Part shown: in pieces, positions 1-12,511 of the stretch | Numbering within the stretch: position 1 is the stretch's first letter | Layout: the number at the start of each line of letters is the position of its first letter | Assembly: GCA_017590115.1 (NCBI GenBank) | Contig: JAGGNK010010337.1 | Location: 2,540,141 to 2,604,140 of the forward strand | Source: Montifringilla adamsi | Taxonomy: Eukaryota > Chordata > Aves > Passeriformes > Passeridae | Reading direction: 5' to 3' | Length of the DNA: 64,000 nucleotides | Translations under genes and position numbers: made by a program | The notes under the pieces: generated by a model | The model's input: the letters and a program-made list of their open reading frames with translations, nothing else | Told to the model about the DNA's origin: nothing | The model's database searches: none

Positions 1-3000
1 AGATAAGACCTAGAAGAACACCAAAGCTACAGCATGTGAACTTACTTTCCCTAAGCTAGTTAGAATATTTTGTTTGCTACATTGGCTTCATGTAACTTGC
101 ACAGTTCTAGTGTTGAATGATGTTGCTGCTCAGCTTTCTGCAGCAACTGATTTTTGCCTCCACTGCTCTACATATTTTCCAATATGTCCTGTCTGCTCCT
201 GGAAAGAGAGGAAGACACAAACCCACCCTTTTTCTGCCTTTGCCAATCTAAGTGTGACTGAGGTGCACTGGAGAAAGAGCTCAGAATTAAAATGGAATTA
301 ATATTATCTGAATGAGGACAAAAATCATCATGAGAGGGCCTTAAAGATCAGTTACGATCCAATGAGAAACCTGCAGACAAACTGAGGTGCAAGGGCTGTG
401 TGGAACACATGTACTCTTGCTTGTTGGTGGGAACTGCTATGTTAGGAATGTGTTCCAGTGTAATCCAATGAGACTTATCAAAGAGAAATAGTGTCGTTTG
501 CTCACTGGGGCTAATTTTGATTACTTCTTCCCTAAGCTCCATTGGAACAAGTATCAAAGTGAAAGTTCACATTCCTTCCATTGTCAGTAATGGAACAGCT
601 CCTGGTGGCTTTTTGCTAGCCATGTATGTAGGCAATAACAGGCCTCCAAACCATCTAACAGAGTACATAAAAACCCTCTACATTTAAAATATTCAGCTTG
701 CTCAACAAAGAATGCACCTTGATTAGTAGAGTCTATTAAATTTCACCTACTTAACTTTGCAGCTTGATTAGTGAAGTATGTGGCTTAATCAGCACAGCAT
801 GGAACTCATGACAACACACACCTCCTAAAACTGAAACTGTTGGTAGGACCCAACAGAATCCCGAGACATGTCTCTGCGTAAAACATGTAAGGCAGAGGAT
901 TCAGAGCAGGCTCCTAGGTCTGTAAATGAACAATTAGATGTTCAGTTCCTGCAGCAGCCTCGTTGCTTTGTGAGGTGTAGGACTCAGGCTGTAAAGTTTC
1001 AGCTGACTGGAGTGGTCAGGCAGCTTCTTTCACTGCAAAACCAAGCAGTATCGTCATCAGCATTGCTGGTCCCTGTGACCACAGATCCCTTTACTCATCC
1101 ATGGCAATACATAGCTAAATCCAGTTTTCAGTATTTAACTGTAAGGACACCTGAGATAATGTCATTGGCCATCCAAAATACAATTTCATTATCCCAGGGA
1201 AATTATCTGGAATATTTAAAGATAGCAAGCGTGTCAGCAGTCAAGGTAAATTATCATTACAGTTTTTGCCCTATCTAGATAAATATTAAAGCTGAAATGG
1301 TGTTCAACTATACACACCAAGGATCTGGAGATATTTCAGGCTGGAGCAAATCTGGGATTTTAAATCATTCTAAAGTTGAAGATTGTTCAGGCATGGTGTT
1401 TTGGCTTGGACTGCTTTGTTGCCTAGAAATAAACTGACATAATTAAGAAGTACCTTTACTTTTGATAGAATATAACTACGTGTTCTGTCCCTAGACTACA
1501 AGGAATGTAGTCCTAGCTGTACTGTGCTGTAGCTATGACTCTGCACAGAATTTCCTTAATGATCTTGGCCCCCCCTGCTCCTGCTGTGGTTATCCTATAT
1601 GCTGTGAACACATGAGATGAACTCACAGTGTTGTTATTTGTGGTACAGATTCTAAGACTGCTGCAGTTAATGGAAACATTTTGTGTTGTCTAGAAAGGAG
1701 TTTTGCAAAATAGGTGGCATAAATCTTATCAACAGAGGTACCTGTACTCACATGATTCTTAACCCAAATGCGTAGTTATTTACTACACATTCATTAAGAA
1801 AAATAAAAGCACATATGTATCTCAAACTCCCAGATGCTCAGCTGTTTCTCAGCAGAACTGGATGCCATTCCCATCCCTGCAAACCTAGAGCTATTAATAA
1901 GGAAGGTTTTGACCTGGCAATTTCTGTAACACTTGGAAAAAATACAGTGTCAAACTAAAACAATTGTCAGGCAAGTAAAGTACAGAGATTCACACTTACA
2001 TACCCTTTGTACCAAAAAAAAAAAAAACCCTAACCAAAATGAAAACTAAAAACAATTGAACAAACAAAAACCAAAAACAAAACCATGAAAAAAATCCAAA
2101 ACAAATAAACAAACCAAACCCAAGATCTATTATTTCTAATTCCTCTGTAAGTTTCACATTACTAAGAAAAACAAAGCATTAAACTATGATTGTTGAGGTT
2201 TCCTTTTATAGCTCCCAGATAGCAAATATAAACACACAAAAACCTCAGTCTTTCAATTAAAAAGCCAACCCTCAGGTAAGGCTGAGCAAAACCTGCACCA
2301 AACTTAACCACACACCTAAAAATCCATCAATGCAGTGATGGAAATGTGCCAGCATCAATTCAGACCTACTTCTGAGAGGTGACACCAGTAGGAACAAGGA
2401 AGATAAAGGCCTCACAATTTGAAAATCAGGACTTCAGCAGTCAACCCAAAAATCCAAAGATTGATTTTCCCACTGCATCCTTTCTATCACAGCTTTCTAG
2501 ACTGGGATTCACATTCTATCCTGTTTCTGGAAGTAGTTCAAAGGGGTATTTAGCAGCCTGTGTTTGTGCATTAGTCACTACCTTTGGTCCACTTCTTCTA
2601 AAAAATTCTATAGGAAAAAACTTCAGTATCCTCACACAATTTCACTCTAACCTTATAGTCCTTGTCCCAGCTAGTGGTACTGTCCCTGTTGTTCATTGCT
2701 GGACATCTATGCAAATATTTCAGCCATAGCTCTCAGAAAAAGTAGTAAAAACTTCTATATTTCCAAAGTGTTGTCTGTTTTAAACATCTTAGTTCAAAAA
2801 AGAGTAATGTCATATTTTTAGTATCCATATTTTAATTAAAAGTATTTTCTTATTGAACATTTTAATTGGAGTAACAAATTAAAATAAATAGTGTTTACTT
2901 TCTAAAGCATTCCACTGATCACTTCCTGGTACGATAAAGGCCGAGATGTTACGTGTTCATTCTAGGAATTCAAGAAGGAGAACTTGCAATAAAACTTCAA

Positions 3001-3977
3001 GTGTATTTAATATTAGATTGAGTAGAGAAGGAAAACTCTTTAGATGTATGTTCTTACTGAATTGAAAACACTATTGTCTACAGCATTCCCAATTCAGAAG
3101 AGTCAAAACTTAGTCTAAAAATGTCAGTACACTAACAAAGCAAACCCACAGGACAGCTGTCTTAGTAGCTATGACTACAGATGTGAAGTTTTAACCTGTA
3201 TTTTTAACCACACCTATTTTACACCATGCCCTGTTCACAGTAATACAACTCGGTGAAGCATTTTAATTTGGCAGCCAGAGGAGCTTGCACAAATCTTTGG
3301 TCATTCTGAATGTTAAGGAAAGCATGCTGTAAAAGGATCAATATATTAGCATTATTTGAAGCACACTACTTCTCCTATTTGAAACATCACCAGTTGTTCC
3401 CTATCCATTCCTGAAATGACAGACACAAAACCAGAAAGTATCTTATTAAATCCTGTTGAAATAAAGCATGAATATTAACTTATCAACCATCTCTCTCTAT
3501 TGTTTACCATAGATACAGAACTTTTATTTTACTAGATTTTACACAGATACCAAAAAAAAAATAATTTTGGAAGTTAATCTTGTTTAGTTAATTCACATTC
3601 TGAATATAAAATTTATCTTGGGTATGTTTTTTGGCAATATCCTTTTCTTTTAACCTTTTCTAGTGTCCAAGATGAGTCTTTGGAAAATGTAGCAAATTTC
3701 AGCAAGCTGCTCTTTACTTGCTCCCTGGAAATCTGCTGCTTCTGTAAGCAATGTGTAGATGGCATTGCCATCCATTAGCCCAGGTCTAATCAAGAGTTAG
3801 AGGTTATTCTGAACACCCTTTTTCTGAAAATAGGCCCAAGTGGTATTTAGAAGCCCTATCAGCTAGGAAAATGAAGACCAAACACAACACTAAGATCAGC
3901 TCAGATCTAAGGCAGAACCAGACCAAGAAACATCTACAACTATTTCTTGGTTTGCTTCAACCTAATCTCTCACTCAT

Positions 3978-4053
3978 TAAAACCAAACAAACAACCCCAA
4001 ACTACAAACAAACAAACAAAACCACCCAAACACACACACACACACACAAAAAT
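3978..4053. repeat. Low-complexity CAAA/CA tract
   Basis: A run of CAAA-like units leads into a CA dinucleotide repeat (about 4028-4048). Simple-sequence DNA, likely polymorphic. Confidence 0.9.
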
Positions 4054-6036
4054 CCAATACAACATCTGGTATATTTTGCCAAACCTTTTCTCACAGCAGT
4101 AACACAGGAGTCACAAGCACGGACAAGAAGTACCCAACATTACTGAACATCATCTAAGTGAACCAAAACAACCTGGATGCAGCAGAACAGGGGAGAGAAG
4201 GGAGCTGGGAAAGTGAGAAGCAAGGGCTGATGACAACAGAAGCTTGGTTAGGAGCTCATGTAGATTCAAGATTTTTCAGATATTTCCTCTCCCACAGGTA
4301 CTTTCAAGGGAAAAGCTGCAATACCACAGAATCCACCATGTGGTGTCTGTTAGCAAATGTTGACTTTTTCATGGCAACTGGTGTAGGTACATCTAGATTG
4401 TGTATTTAAACATCACAGTTTTGTTTTCATTTCTTGCAAGAAGCATTTGACTGAGGTTAATGTTTTATATCAACAGAGTAAAAATAGCTAATTCTGGGCC
4501 CAAAGGTCATACACATCAGCACAACTTGAGTTCTGAAGTGCTTTTAACCTTGATTTTTCCTTGTATGCCAGGTCCTTTAAAATATACAACACATTTAACC
4601 CTGTCTCACAAGCAAAGAGGAAAAAAAAAGAAACCAAATATGTTTTCACTGTCTTTGTAAAACCATAATCATTTGACAATCAAAGAGATCTGATTTTATT
4701 TGAGCCAGCACTTGCCAGGAAATACATGAGATAAATACAATTCGTTTTAGAGAAAGGACTACAAATCAGAACTATCAGCAGACATGAAGGAAAAAAAAAA
4801 AAAAAACCCAAAAAAACAAAGACATCTTCCCCATCTGATTCATTAGATTTTTGGCACCCCAATTAAGTTCTGACAAGCTAGTATTCCAGGCACAGTAAAA
4901 TATTGTTGTTCCACTAGGCTTGCTCCAATGTTTAGTCATAAGATCCATACAATAATAACAGAACAGTGGCCTATCTTGACCAACAGTACATTAGTTATTA
5001 TCTGCAGCACAAACACCTACCACTTTATACTAACATTTTGGCAGTTAATCTAAACATAGCACTTAAAGCTACATCATAATTTTGAGATCTAACTGGGTCA
5101 TTTTCCTTCCAGCTGGCACCAGTAAAAAGTATTTTATAACAAAAAAGTAAATGAAACTTTTTTACAAGGGTTTTTTTTTTTTTTTCTGCTCTTTAATGGC
5201 AGAAGCACAAGTATGATTTCAAGCACACACGACACATTTTTCAAGGCCTGTTCGTGGTGATGCTAAGTGAGTGAATTACAATAAGATTTATTGTGCAGTG
5301 CTGGATGTCTGATTTTCCATCCACTGCTGGGAGCTTCAGTTGGCGGGAACTAACAGAGGCGCCTATTATGTACAGCCTGGTTCAAAATGTGGGTTTGGTG
5401 CAAATCCTCAGGCACAGGAACTTACTGCACATGCTGGCATGGAGAAAGTTGATGAAAAGAGAAAAAAAAAAAGACTTTTTAAGTGGCTTCTTAAATATTT
5501 GTAATCCATTCCTTCTACAATTTTTTTTTGTGAGAAAGAAGGGAGAAGTCACAACAGATTTACCTGTAAAACTGGTGTCATAATCTGTGGATATAAACCA
5601 AGATAACTAAAAACATACTGTTATTGTAGCTGGATCCCCTGCTGACAAGATTCAAAATGAACAGGAGCTCACCAGAAGTGTTCTCAATATTTTACTTCTC
5701 CCATCCTTTTTTTTTTTTTTTTCCTTTTTTTTTCCCTTGTAGGTACTGGAAGCACAAGTCCCTCTTTAAACTACCCATAGACTTCTTTTCCTTACCCTCC
5801 TCTACCTTTTCCTGGCTTTCTCAAATGTTCCACGTACACACCCAGCTAGCTGACTTGATGTATAGCCCATGCAAATTGAAGGTGGAGAGGGGAAATACTG
5901 GAAGGAAAAAATGAGAAGACAAAATCAGAACAGACACAACAAGAAAAAGCAAAAACCTGGAGGAGAGAAAAGAAGTGAGACTACAGCGCTCAGAACTGCC
6001 AGCAAGAGATGCATGAAGGATATGAGAGGTTAGCAG

Positions 6037-6057
6037 GGATGGATGGATGGATGGATA
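6037..6057 (+). repeat. GGAT tetranucleotide microsatellite
   Basis: Five consecutive GGAT units (6037-6056) followed by AGAG. Confidence 0.95.
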
Positions 6058-8652
6058 GAGAACTTGAAGGAAGAAAAATCTGGAGAGAAAAATATTTAAG
6101 TGGGAATGGAAAAACCAGTTGGAAAGTGCAACAACAGACTAAATTATTTATTCAGAGTAGAACTGGTATCTGTCCTGCTGAGCCACAAACACAACTTCAT
6201 TTTAATACACTGAGCACCTCCTCTCAGATATGTAGTTGGAGACAAACTCCATTGCCACTTTTGTGCTTCCTTGGGAACAGCTTCTTGGGGGGACCTTCTT
6301 TACACAGTGTGCTCCACAACTGGCACTCAGAAAAGGCATTTGGCTTTAAATGTTGCAAATTAAGCAAACACTGAAAAATACTCAATAGTCCACAAACTTG
6401 ATCTTCTTTCTCATTGGTCTGAAAGACAATCAATATCCAAACACAGTATGATGCCCCAAGTTCACAGTACAGTGATGAACTGGGAATAATACGTTTTCCT
6501 GTCTTTTGGTTTATGTTAGGTACCGTTTACTACCCTCATAAGATCTGCTTCTACTATAAAATTTGATGTCATCTTTTCAATTTTCTCAAGGGTGCTGGTT
6601 CACTACCTAGAACCTACAGTGTAGTTCCGTAGCCACACACGGGATGGCACTGTTAAAATTAGTCCTCACACCCTGAATCACTCTCCACTCTGACTCTTTG
6701 TGGGCAGCAGATTCAAAGCTTTATTCCCCAGAAACGTATCTATCCTCCACAGACTGACATCACATATTTTTATGCTTGGGCACTCATTATATTTTTACTT
6801 TGTACCAAACATGGAAAACCAGTACCCATAAATGTATTAATGCTATGTAGTGATTTTTTTGAAGGTTTGGCAGCAGAGGGGAGAAATAAAGAGTTTGGGT
6901 GCAGTACAATATTGTGGTATTTCATTCTCTCCAGAGATCTATAATTTTATGCATGTTGAAAAAAATGTTAAGGAAACTTAATGTATGGAACATAAGGAAT
7001 CAATTTTCTTCCATAAGGAATAAAAACCCAAAAATTAAAAAAAAACCAAAAAACAAATAAACCAAAACAAAAACACACCTTTGGGCTATAAGCATTAAAA
7101 ATATAATTCCAAATTGAACCATCCAGCAAAACAGAATGCAGAAAAGAAAGAGTAGGCAGAGTTAAAGAATAACCATTAATTTTTGTCTCTCTCCTCTTTG
7201 TAGTCACATGTCTCTTAACTGTCACTCAATTTATTAGCACCCTGTAATTTTGTGGCAATGTGACCATAAATCCTAAATATGAACAACAACAGATGGAGAC
7301 TCCCTCATCCCATTGACTGAGTCAGAATACAGGACATCACAAAAGTTTTTATTGTGTTAGGTAAATGCCGAGAGAGAGCAAGGTCCAAAAAAGACAAGTA
7401 AAGTACAGTTAGAGTCCACAATAAAGCTAAGTCTCCAAAACACAAGCTTTCTTCAGATTTCTGCTGTTACACCCTTGCCAAAAATCCTCTTCTGATCTCT
7501 AATCAAGAATCAGCTCAACCACATGCAGGGTAGCAAGGGTGACCCTATAACTGTCATGCAGAAAACAACCTGGTATTGTGCAGCACCCCACTGTTCTGTG
7601 CCGACACAGAAGCATGGCTCCAGAAACAGCATTTACCTGCAGGTGATATTTAAAAGGAAAACCCACACATACCCTTTCAGAGGCCTTTAATACAACATAC
7701 ACATTGTGTGGCCTGCAGTCTGGAATGGCACATTATATAATGCAGTGCCAGACAGGCTTCTCAGCACTTAGGTTCAAAAACAAGCACTAGACATAGCACA
7801 TCCTTGATGTCAGGGCCTTTTTTGGCCAGCAGGAAGGGTATGGAAACTCAGTGTTGTTTAAAATGGCCATTAACATCTGTCCTTTGACAGCAGGAAGCTG
7901 GAGCTGCATTTTCTTTAGGTATATCTTTACCCAGACTGGTATGAGAGCTAATGGCAACTGCAACCCTCTTCTCCACTTATTTCTCAGCTTAAGAAAATGC
8001 CACATTATACTTGAGGAACAGAACTTCCACACCCAAGAAAAATCCCTTGAAATGTCATCAGAGACCTTTGAGAGATATTGATTTGGCACAAGACACGGTG
8101 AGGAGGTCACAATTATATCAAACATCCGATGTATTCACATCACACAAACCAAAGCAGGCAAACTGAGACAAGCTCCAATTTTACCACCCTTCTTTTCTAT
8201 AGACTGCCACCCTACCTATTCTCAACCCTTTTTCTCCTTAATGGATGCTGCAACACCCAGGAAAACTGCCTTTTCACAGCATGGACACAAGGAAATCTGG
8301 CTGCTCTTATGTCTCTCTAGACTGTACATATCTTGTCCCTGTAGTATGGTCAAAACTCACCCTGACCACAAGAAAGGGAAAATAGACAGGTGAAAGGTGC
8401 TGCCCACCAGCAAACACCTTCACAAAGCATCCAGTTTGCTCAGATCAGCATTTTGGGGCAAATTCCCCTCCAGGAGCTCTACTGCAGATCTTGCAGAGCG
8501 TCCTAGACTTCAGCATGCTTTGTTCTCAGCGAGGGGAAGCAGAAACTTTGCCAGCTGAGGAACACTGCTCCCCAAAGCTGGGAACTGAAAGTGTTTATTG
8601 TTCATTTTCCAAAAATTCAAGCATCTTAAGACTTTCAGAGGGGCTTAAGAGA

Positions 8653-8688
8653 ATTAGGTACTTCTAAACCTATTAGGTACTTCTAAAC
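8653..8688. repeat. Short direct repeat, 17-bp units
   Basis: ATTAGGTACTTCTAAAC occurs at 8653-8669 and again, unchanged, at 8672-8688. A third partial unit (ACTTCTAAA) follows at 8693. This is a small local tandem duplication. Confidence 0.9.
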
Positions 8689-10599
8689 TTATAACTTCTA
8701 AATATAAAATCTATACACCTCTATTTTCAAGTCTGCCCTGAAAGACATTTAAGGTGGGATTTTTCCCTTTAATTTACTATTCTCAGGCTTGGTGCCTTAT
8801 TTTCAGTGGCCACTATGAAAGATAACTCAGATTTCTCAGTCAAAGCCTTTCTGGCCACCAGGAATTTACCACTGTGGTGGCTTGGTAGGGCTAGAATTTC
8901 TCTGAGCAAGTTTTCAATCGCTTTTCAGTCATTTATACTGTAAATTATTGTCTTCTTTCTTGAGAAAATAAACCCAAAAACCCTGAGCACATGAAGAATC
9001 CATCATTCAGAAATACAAGCAGATGAAATTCCTGATTATTATGAAGTAAAAATCCCAAGATCCATTAGCCTAACAAGAACCCCATTTGCAGCTTAAAAAA
9101 ACAAACAAACAAAAGTGTGAGAAATTATGCATCTGTTCCCACCAGCAGCAGGAAAAGCTAGGAGCAAGCCTGCACCCAGACAGCTACATTTTGGGTGCCA
9201 ATATTATATTAATTACATTAAAAATGGAAAAACAGAAACCCTTCTGCCTTCTTCATTTAGCTCATAACCACTTTTTCCCTATTTTTTCTAGAAAACGAGT
9301 GTTTTTCCATTTAAAAGGTGAGAGCCTCTCTGTAGTTACAAGTGGTACTTTTTGACTTTCTTAATACAACCCTGTGGCTACAATTAACACAACGGATAAA
9401 TAGCAGATCAAATTAAGGTCTGATCCTGTTTTACTTATAGGTGCAATCCTCACAATAAATTGCAGGTTAAGCTGTTGGAGGTAAATGAGGAGAGGTGGAA
9501 AGCATGCCTGAATTTTAAGTGTTCAGACACTAAAAGCAAGTGTGAGAGAGAAGATAAGCGAATATCTAGACAGAAAATTTGAAAACTTCAGGAAGCTTTA
9601 GTGATTATTTTGAGATTCCAAATGCAGCAGATTTTGCACAAAGATTTAAGAAAAGGTAGGAAATGTGAGGGCTGTCTATATGAGTTATTTAATGCTTACT
9701 TTTATCCCTCACTTGGGAATAACATTTTCAGAAAAGAAAAAGAACATTATTTTTCTTCTCATTATTTCAGAATGCTTTATGTTCATTTCAGAACCCCACT
9801 GTCTTTGAAGTTTGGGGAATAAGGGAACACAGACTGTTTCCATGCCTGGTCTTATTGTTGTGGAAATCCACTACTTTACCCCATTAAAAATGAATAAGCA
9901 ACTGAACCAATTTGAAGTTCTCCTCAGCCTGAGACTTTTACGGGCATCTTAAGGCTGCATATTGTCTGATATGTTCTGTTTGCAATTCAATCACAAACTC
10001 CTTGCAGTACAAGAATCAAAACATTGCAAAAAAAACCTGTTTCTAAGCATGATCAGGCTAAGGATTTTCATGGAGGTATTAATGAAGGAAGTCAGCTTTA
10101 TGAATCATTGTCTGAGGCAACTAACATCTAATATGAATCGTAGGATTGTGTCGAGAAAAATCCTGTGCACTTACTGCCAAATGCTGAAGGAACTGTCCTC
10201 TTCCCATGGCACCATTCATGGCAGGACATACTCAGAACTTCAGAGAAGCAACCTGGTATCTCAAAAACAAACAAACAAAAAAATTACCAGGTCTTTTAAA
10301 ATAATTCATTATCCTTTATACCATGAAGTGTTGATCAAAAAATATATTTTTTTAACTCCACTGACCCAAATTATCAAAAGACAGTGCTAGTGAGCTCTTT
10401 TACATTCTTCATCACAGCACTTTCCAAACACCCTGTGCCTATTGAGGTTGCTCAGTTACACCAGAGATCTTTGGTTTTTCCTCCATTAAACATTAGCGTG
10501 CACTGTGAGGAAAATATAAGAATATGCTCAAAACCTTTGTCTTTTGTTTCTACTGCAAGAAAGACAGAAAAGACCAGTACACTCTTTCCAGCCGGGCTA

Positions 10600-11080
10600 T
10601 GCCCAGTGGGCTGCCTTGGCCAGGATAGCTCAGGTAGGCTCAGCACAGCGTCCGAACTCCCAAGCAGTTCCCAGCTGCAGGCAACCTAAGCAAGCTTAAG
10701 TGATTTCTGGCTCTTAACTATTATCAGCTCTTTGTGATTTCAGCTCTTTAGCTGGCTGGTGCCGCTGCAGCAGACGCAGGGAGAGAGAGGAGAAAAAGCT
10801 GTATAAGGTTCCACAGAATTCCTTATTAGTGTCCCCCACAAAGGTTCTCATGACAGCTCTTCTGCCGAACCAGGCAGAATTAGGGGTTTATATATCCTAC
10901 AGGGGTTTTGGAATAGAAAGGGTCAGGGGAAAGTGACCTACAGGCTTACAGAGAGATAAGCAGGGTCCGAAAGGTGGAAGAGAGGGGCTTCTAAGGCCCG
11001 AGTCATCGTGACTCGGCATTTCCTAGCTCAGGCTTCTGACCGCCAAGGAGGCCTTGCAGGCCCCGGGCCTGCCACACACT
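10600..11080 (-). mobile_element. LTR-like block (possible solo LTR of an endogenous retrovirus)
   Basis: This GC-richer block stands out from AT-rich flanks. On the minus strand it has an LTR-like order: a GC-rich upstream part with an inverted repeat (CCGAGTCA, 3-nt loop, TGACTCGG at 10998-11016) containing two AP-1-like half sites, TATATAAA at 10887-10894, and an AATAAG hexamer about 65 bases further on (10822-10827), followed by a pyrimidine-rich stretch. No retroviral gene is visible nearby, so it would be a solo LTR. I could not define TG/CA ends or target-site duplications, and I do not recognise the family. A diverged CR1-free GC-rich promoter-like sequence is the alternative. Confidence 0.35.
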
Positions 11081-11269
11081 GCTCTCGGCTGGGGGCACTT
11101 AGCCCATCAGGTCCTTGGTACCATCATCCAACAAGAACCAGTTCTGTGGTAGGACCTAAAGGACAGAGCCCACAGCTCTTCTGTTCACACTGCAGCATTG
11201 GTAGCATGGGGGTCCTACTGAGGGTGCATAGATACATTCAAAACCAATTCCTCAGCAGCAAAGGCTGAA

Positions 11270-12480
11270 GCAGGAAAAAATGGAGACTGGGTCAAAATTT
11301 AAAGTTGTAAGTTGAATCATCAAATTTTCTCTGACTCTTCGTATCTTTTGACTACTGAATTACAGAAGGAAGAAAAACTGTTGTCCTGTCACTATCCTGA
11401 GGTCTTTTTGAAGGCACTTTTGCTTCCAGCATCACCCTGGAAGTCACAACATTTGCTCTGCACTCCTCACATCCCTTCCCAGTGACACAAACCCTCTGCA
11501 GCGTCTCCCAGGGGGCTGCCCACAGCTCCAGCCACCCAGCGCCACCACCCTCAGCAGATGTGACGCAGTAAATGCTGTAAACACTCCCTGCTTCCCCTCA
11601 GGTCACAATAAACCCAAAATAATCTGCTGGAGAGGGACTGGAGGCCCCCTGAAGGGATGGAATGCTGTGTTTGTCCCTCGTTTCTCTGCTGTGGCTGCCT
11701 TGTGGGAGGACAGGGTGAAGAGGACAGAAGGAATAGTGGTGGGTAGGGATTCCACAGGGCAGCTGAGGGTCTGGAGGGGTGGCAGCCCTGTCCCAGCACA
11801 TGAGGGATGCCAGCAGCCCTTGCCCCCTGCCCTGCTGTCATGGGCTGGACTAAGAAGAACATAATGACCAACTTAGCAGTCTTCCATATGGAGGGGTGGG
11901 AGCAGCTGACTTCTAAGAGTTATATTAATTTTTCCATCATTTTGTAATTTTAGAGGGCCACCTTAAATAACTGATGAATTGCAAGTACAGCAAATGAACA
12001 TTAACCCATCTATCACAGAATAAAAGAGCCATTAATCTTTTAAGAACTATTACACATTCACACTCGTATACACAGAAGAAGGGAAGTGGTGCCATTCTTA
12101 GCACAGATTGTTGCAGTTCAGCACAATAACATTATGTGGATATTCATACTTATTCATTTTCCTTGAAATAAGTCTTCTTTTTTTCCTTAAAGCTGCTAGG
12201 ATATCTGGTGCTTCCCTCCTGTACCTGTTGTTATATAAAGTCACAGCAGTGTTAGGGGGGTTCTGCAGATTCTGTTCACAGGAGAAGCTGATACAAATAA
12301 GATCATATAAATTAACTGTTCCTCACTTTTTTCTTTCAGCCTGTATTGTAGTTGTCAAAAGCAGAAGATCTCTCTAATTTCTACAGTAACACTCCACAAA
12401 AGAGGTATCTTGCACCTAAAGGTTTTTCCAAAAGCCCTTTTCCCTGCATGATCTCTCAACACGTGGCAAAAGAGTTGCAT
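11270..12480. other. Intergenic DNA with GC-rich patch, no gene recognised
   Basis: About 11400-11850 is richer in G and C than its surroundings and holds overlapping open frames on both strands, none with recognisable protein motifs. I cannot tell whether it is an old repeat, a distal regulatory element or unique sequence. The rest of the stretch is AT-rich. Confidence 0.5.
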
Positions 12481-12488
12481 TTCTTTTT

Positions 12489-12511
12489 GGGTGGGTGGGT
12501 GGATTTGGGGG
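12489..12511 (+). other. G-quadruplex motif
   Basis: GGGTGGGTGGG, a 7-nt loop and then GGGGG fit the canonical pattern of four G3+ runs with loops of 1-7 nt. The first two loops are single T, which gives a very stable fold in vitro (general knowledge). It is in intergenic DNA about 3.2 kb beyond the proposed SOX6 end. Confidence 0.8.

Larger units (their letters stand above)
1..10599. other. Intergenic DNA downstream of SOX6, no gene recognised
   Basis: AT-rich sequence with short chance open frames only; none has recognisable domains, flanking splice sites in frame or codon bias. It contains low-complexity A/C-rich patches (2013-2122, 3978-4053, 7020-7080), a CA run, a GGAT run and several poly-T tracts (for example 5169-5186, 5708-5724). 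In human, INSC is the next gene on this side of SOX6, far away; nothing of it is seen here. Confidence 0.7.

Noticed and set aside
868..1278. 136-codon plus-strand frame
   Set aside because: Starts with ATG, but no recognisable protein family, codon use looks random, and there is no promoter or splice context.
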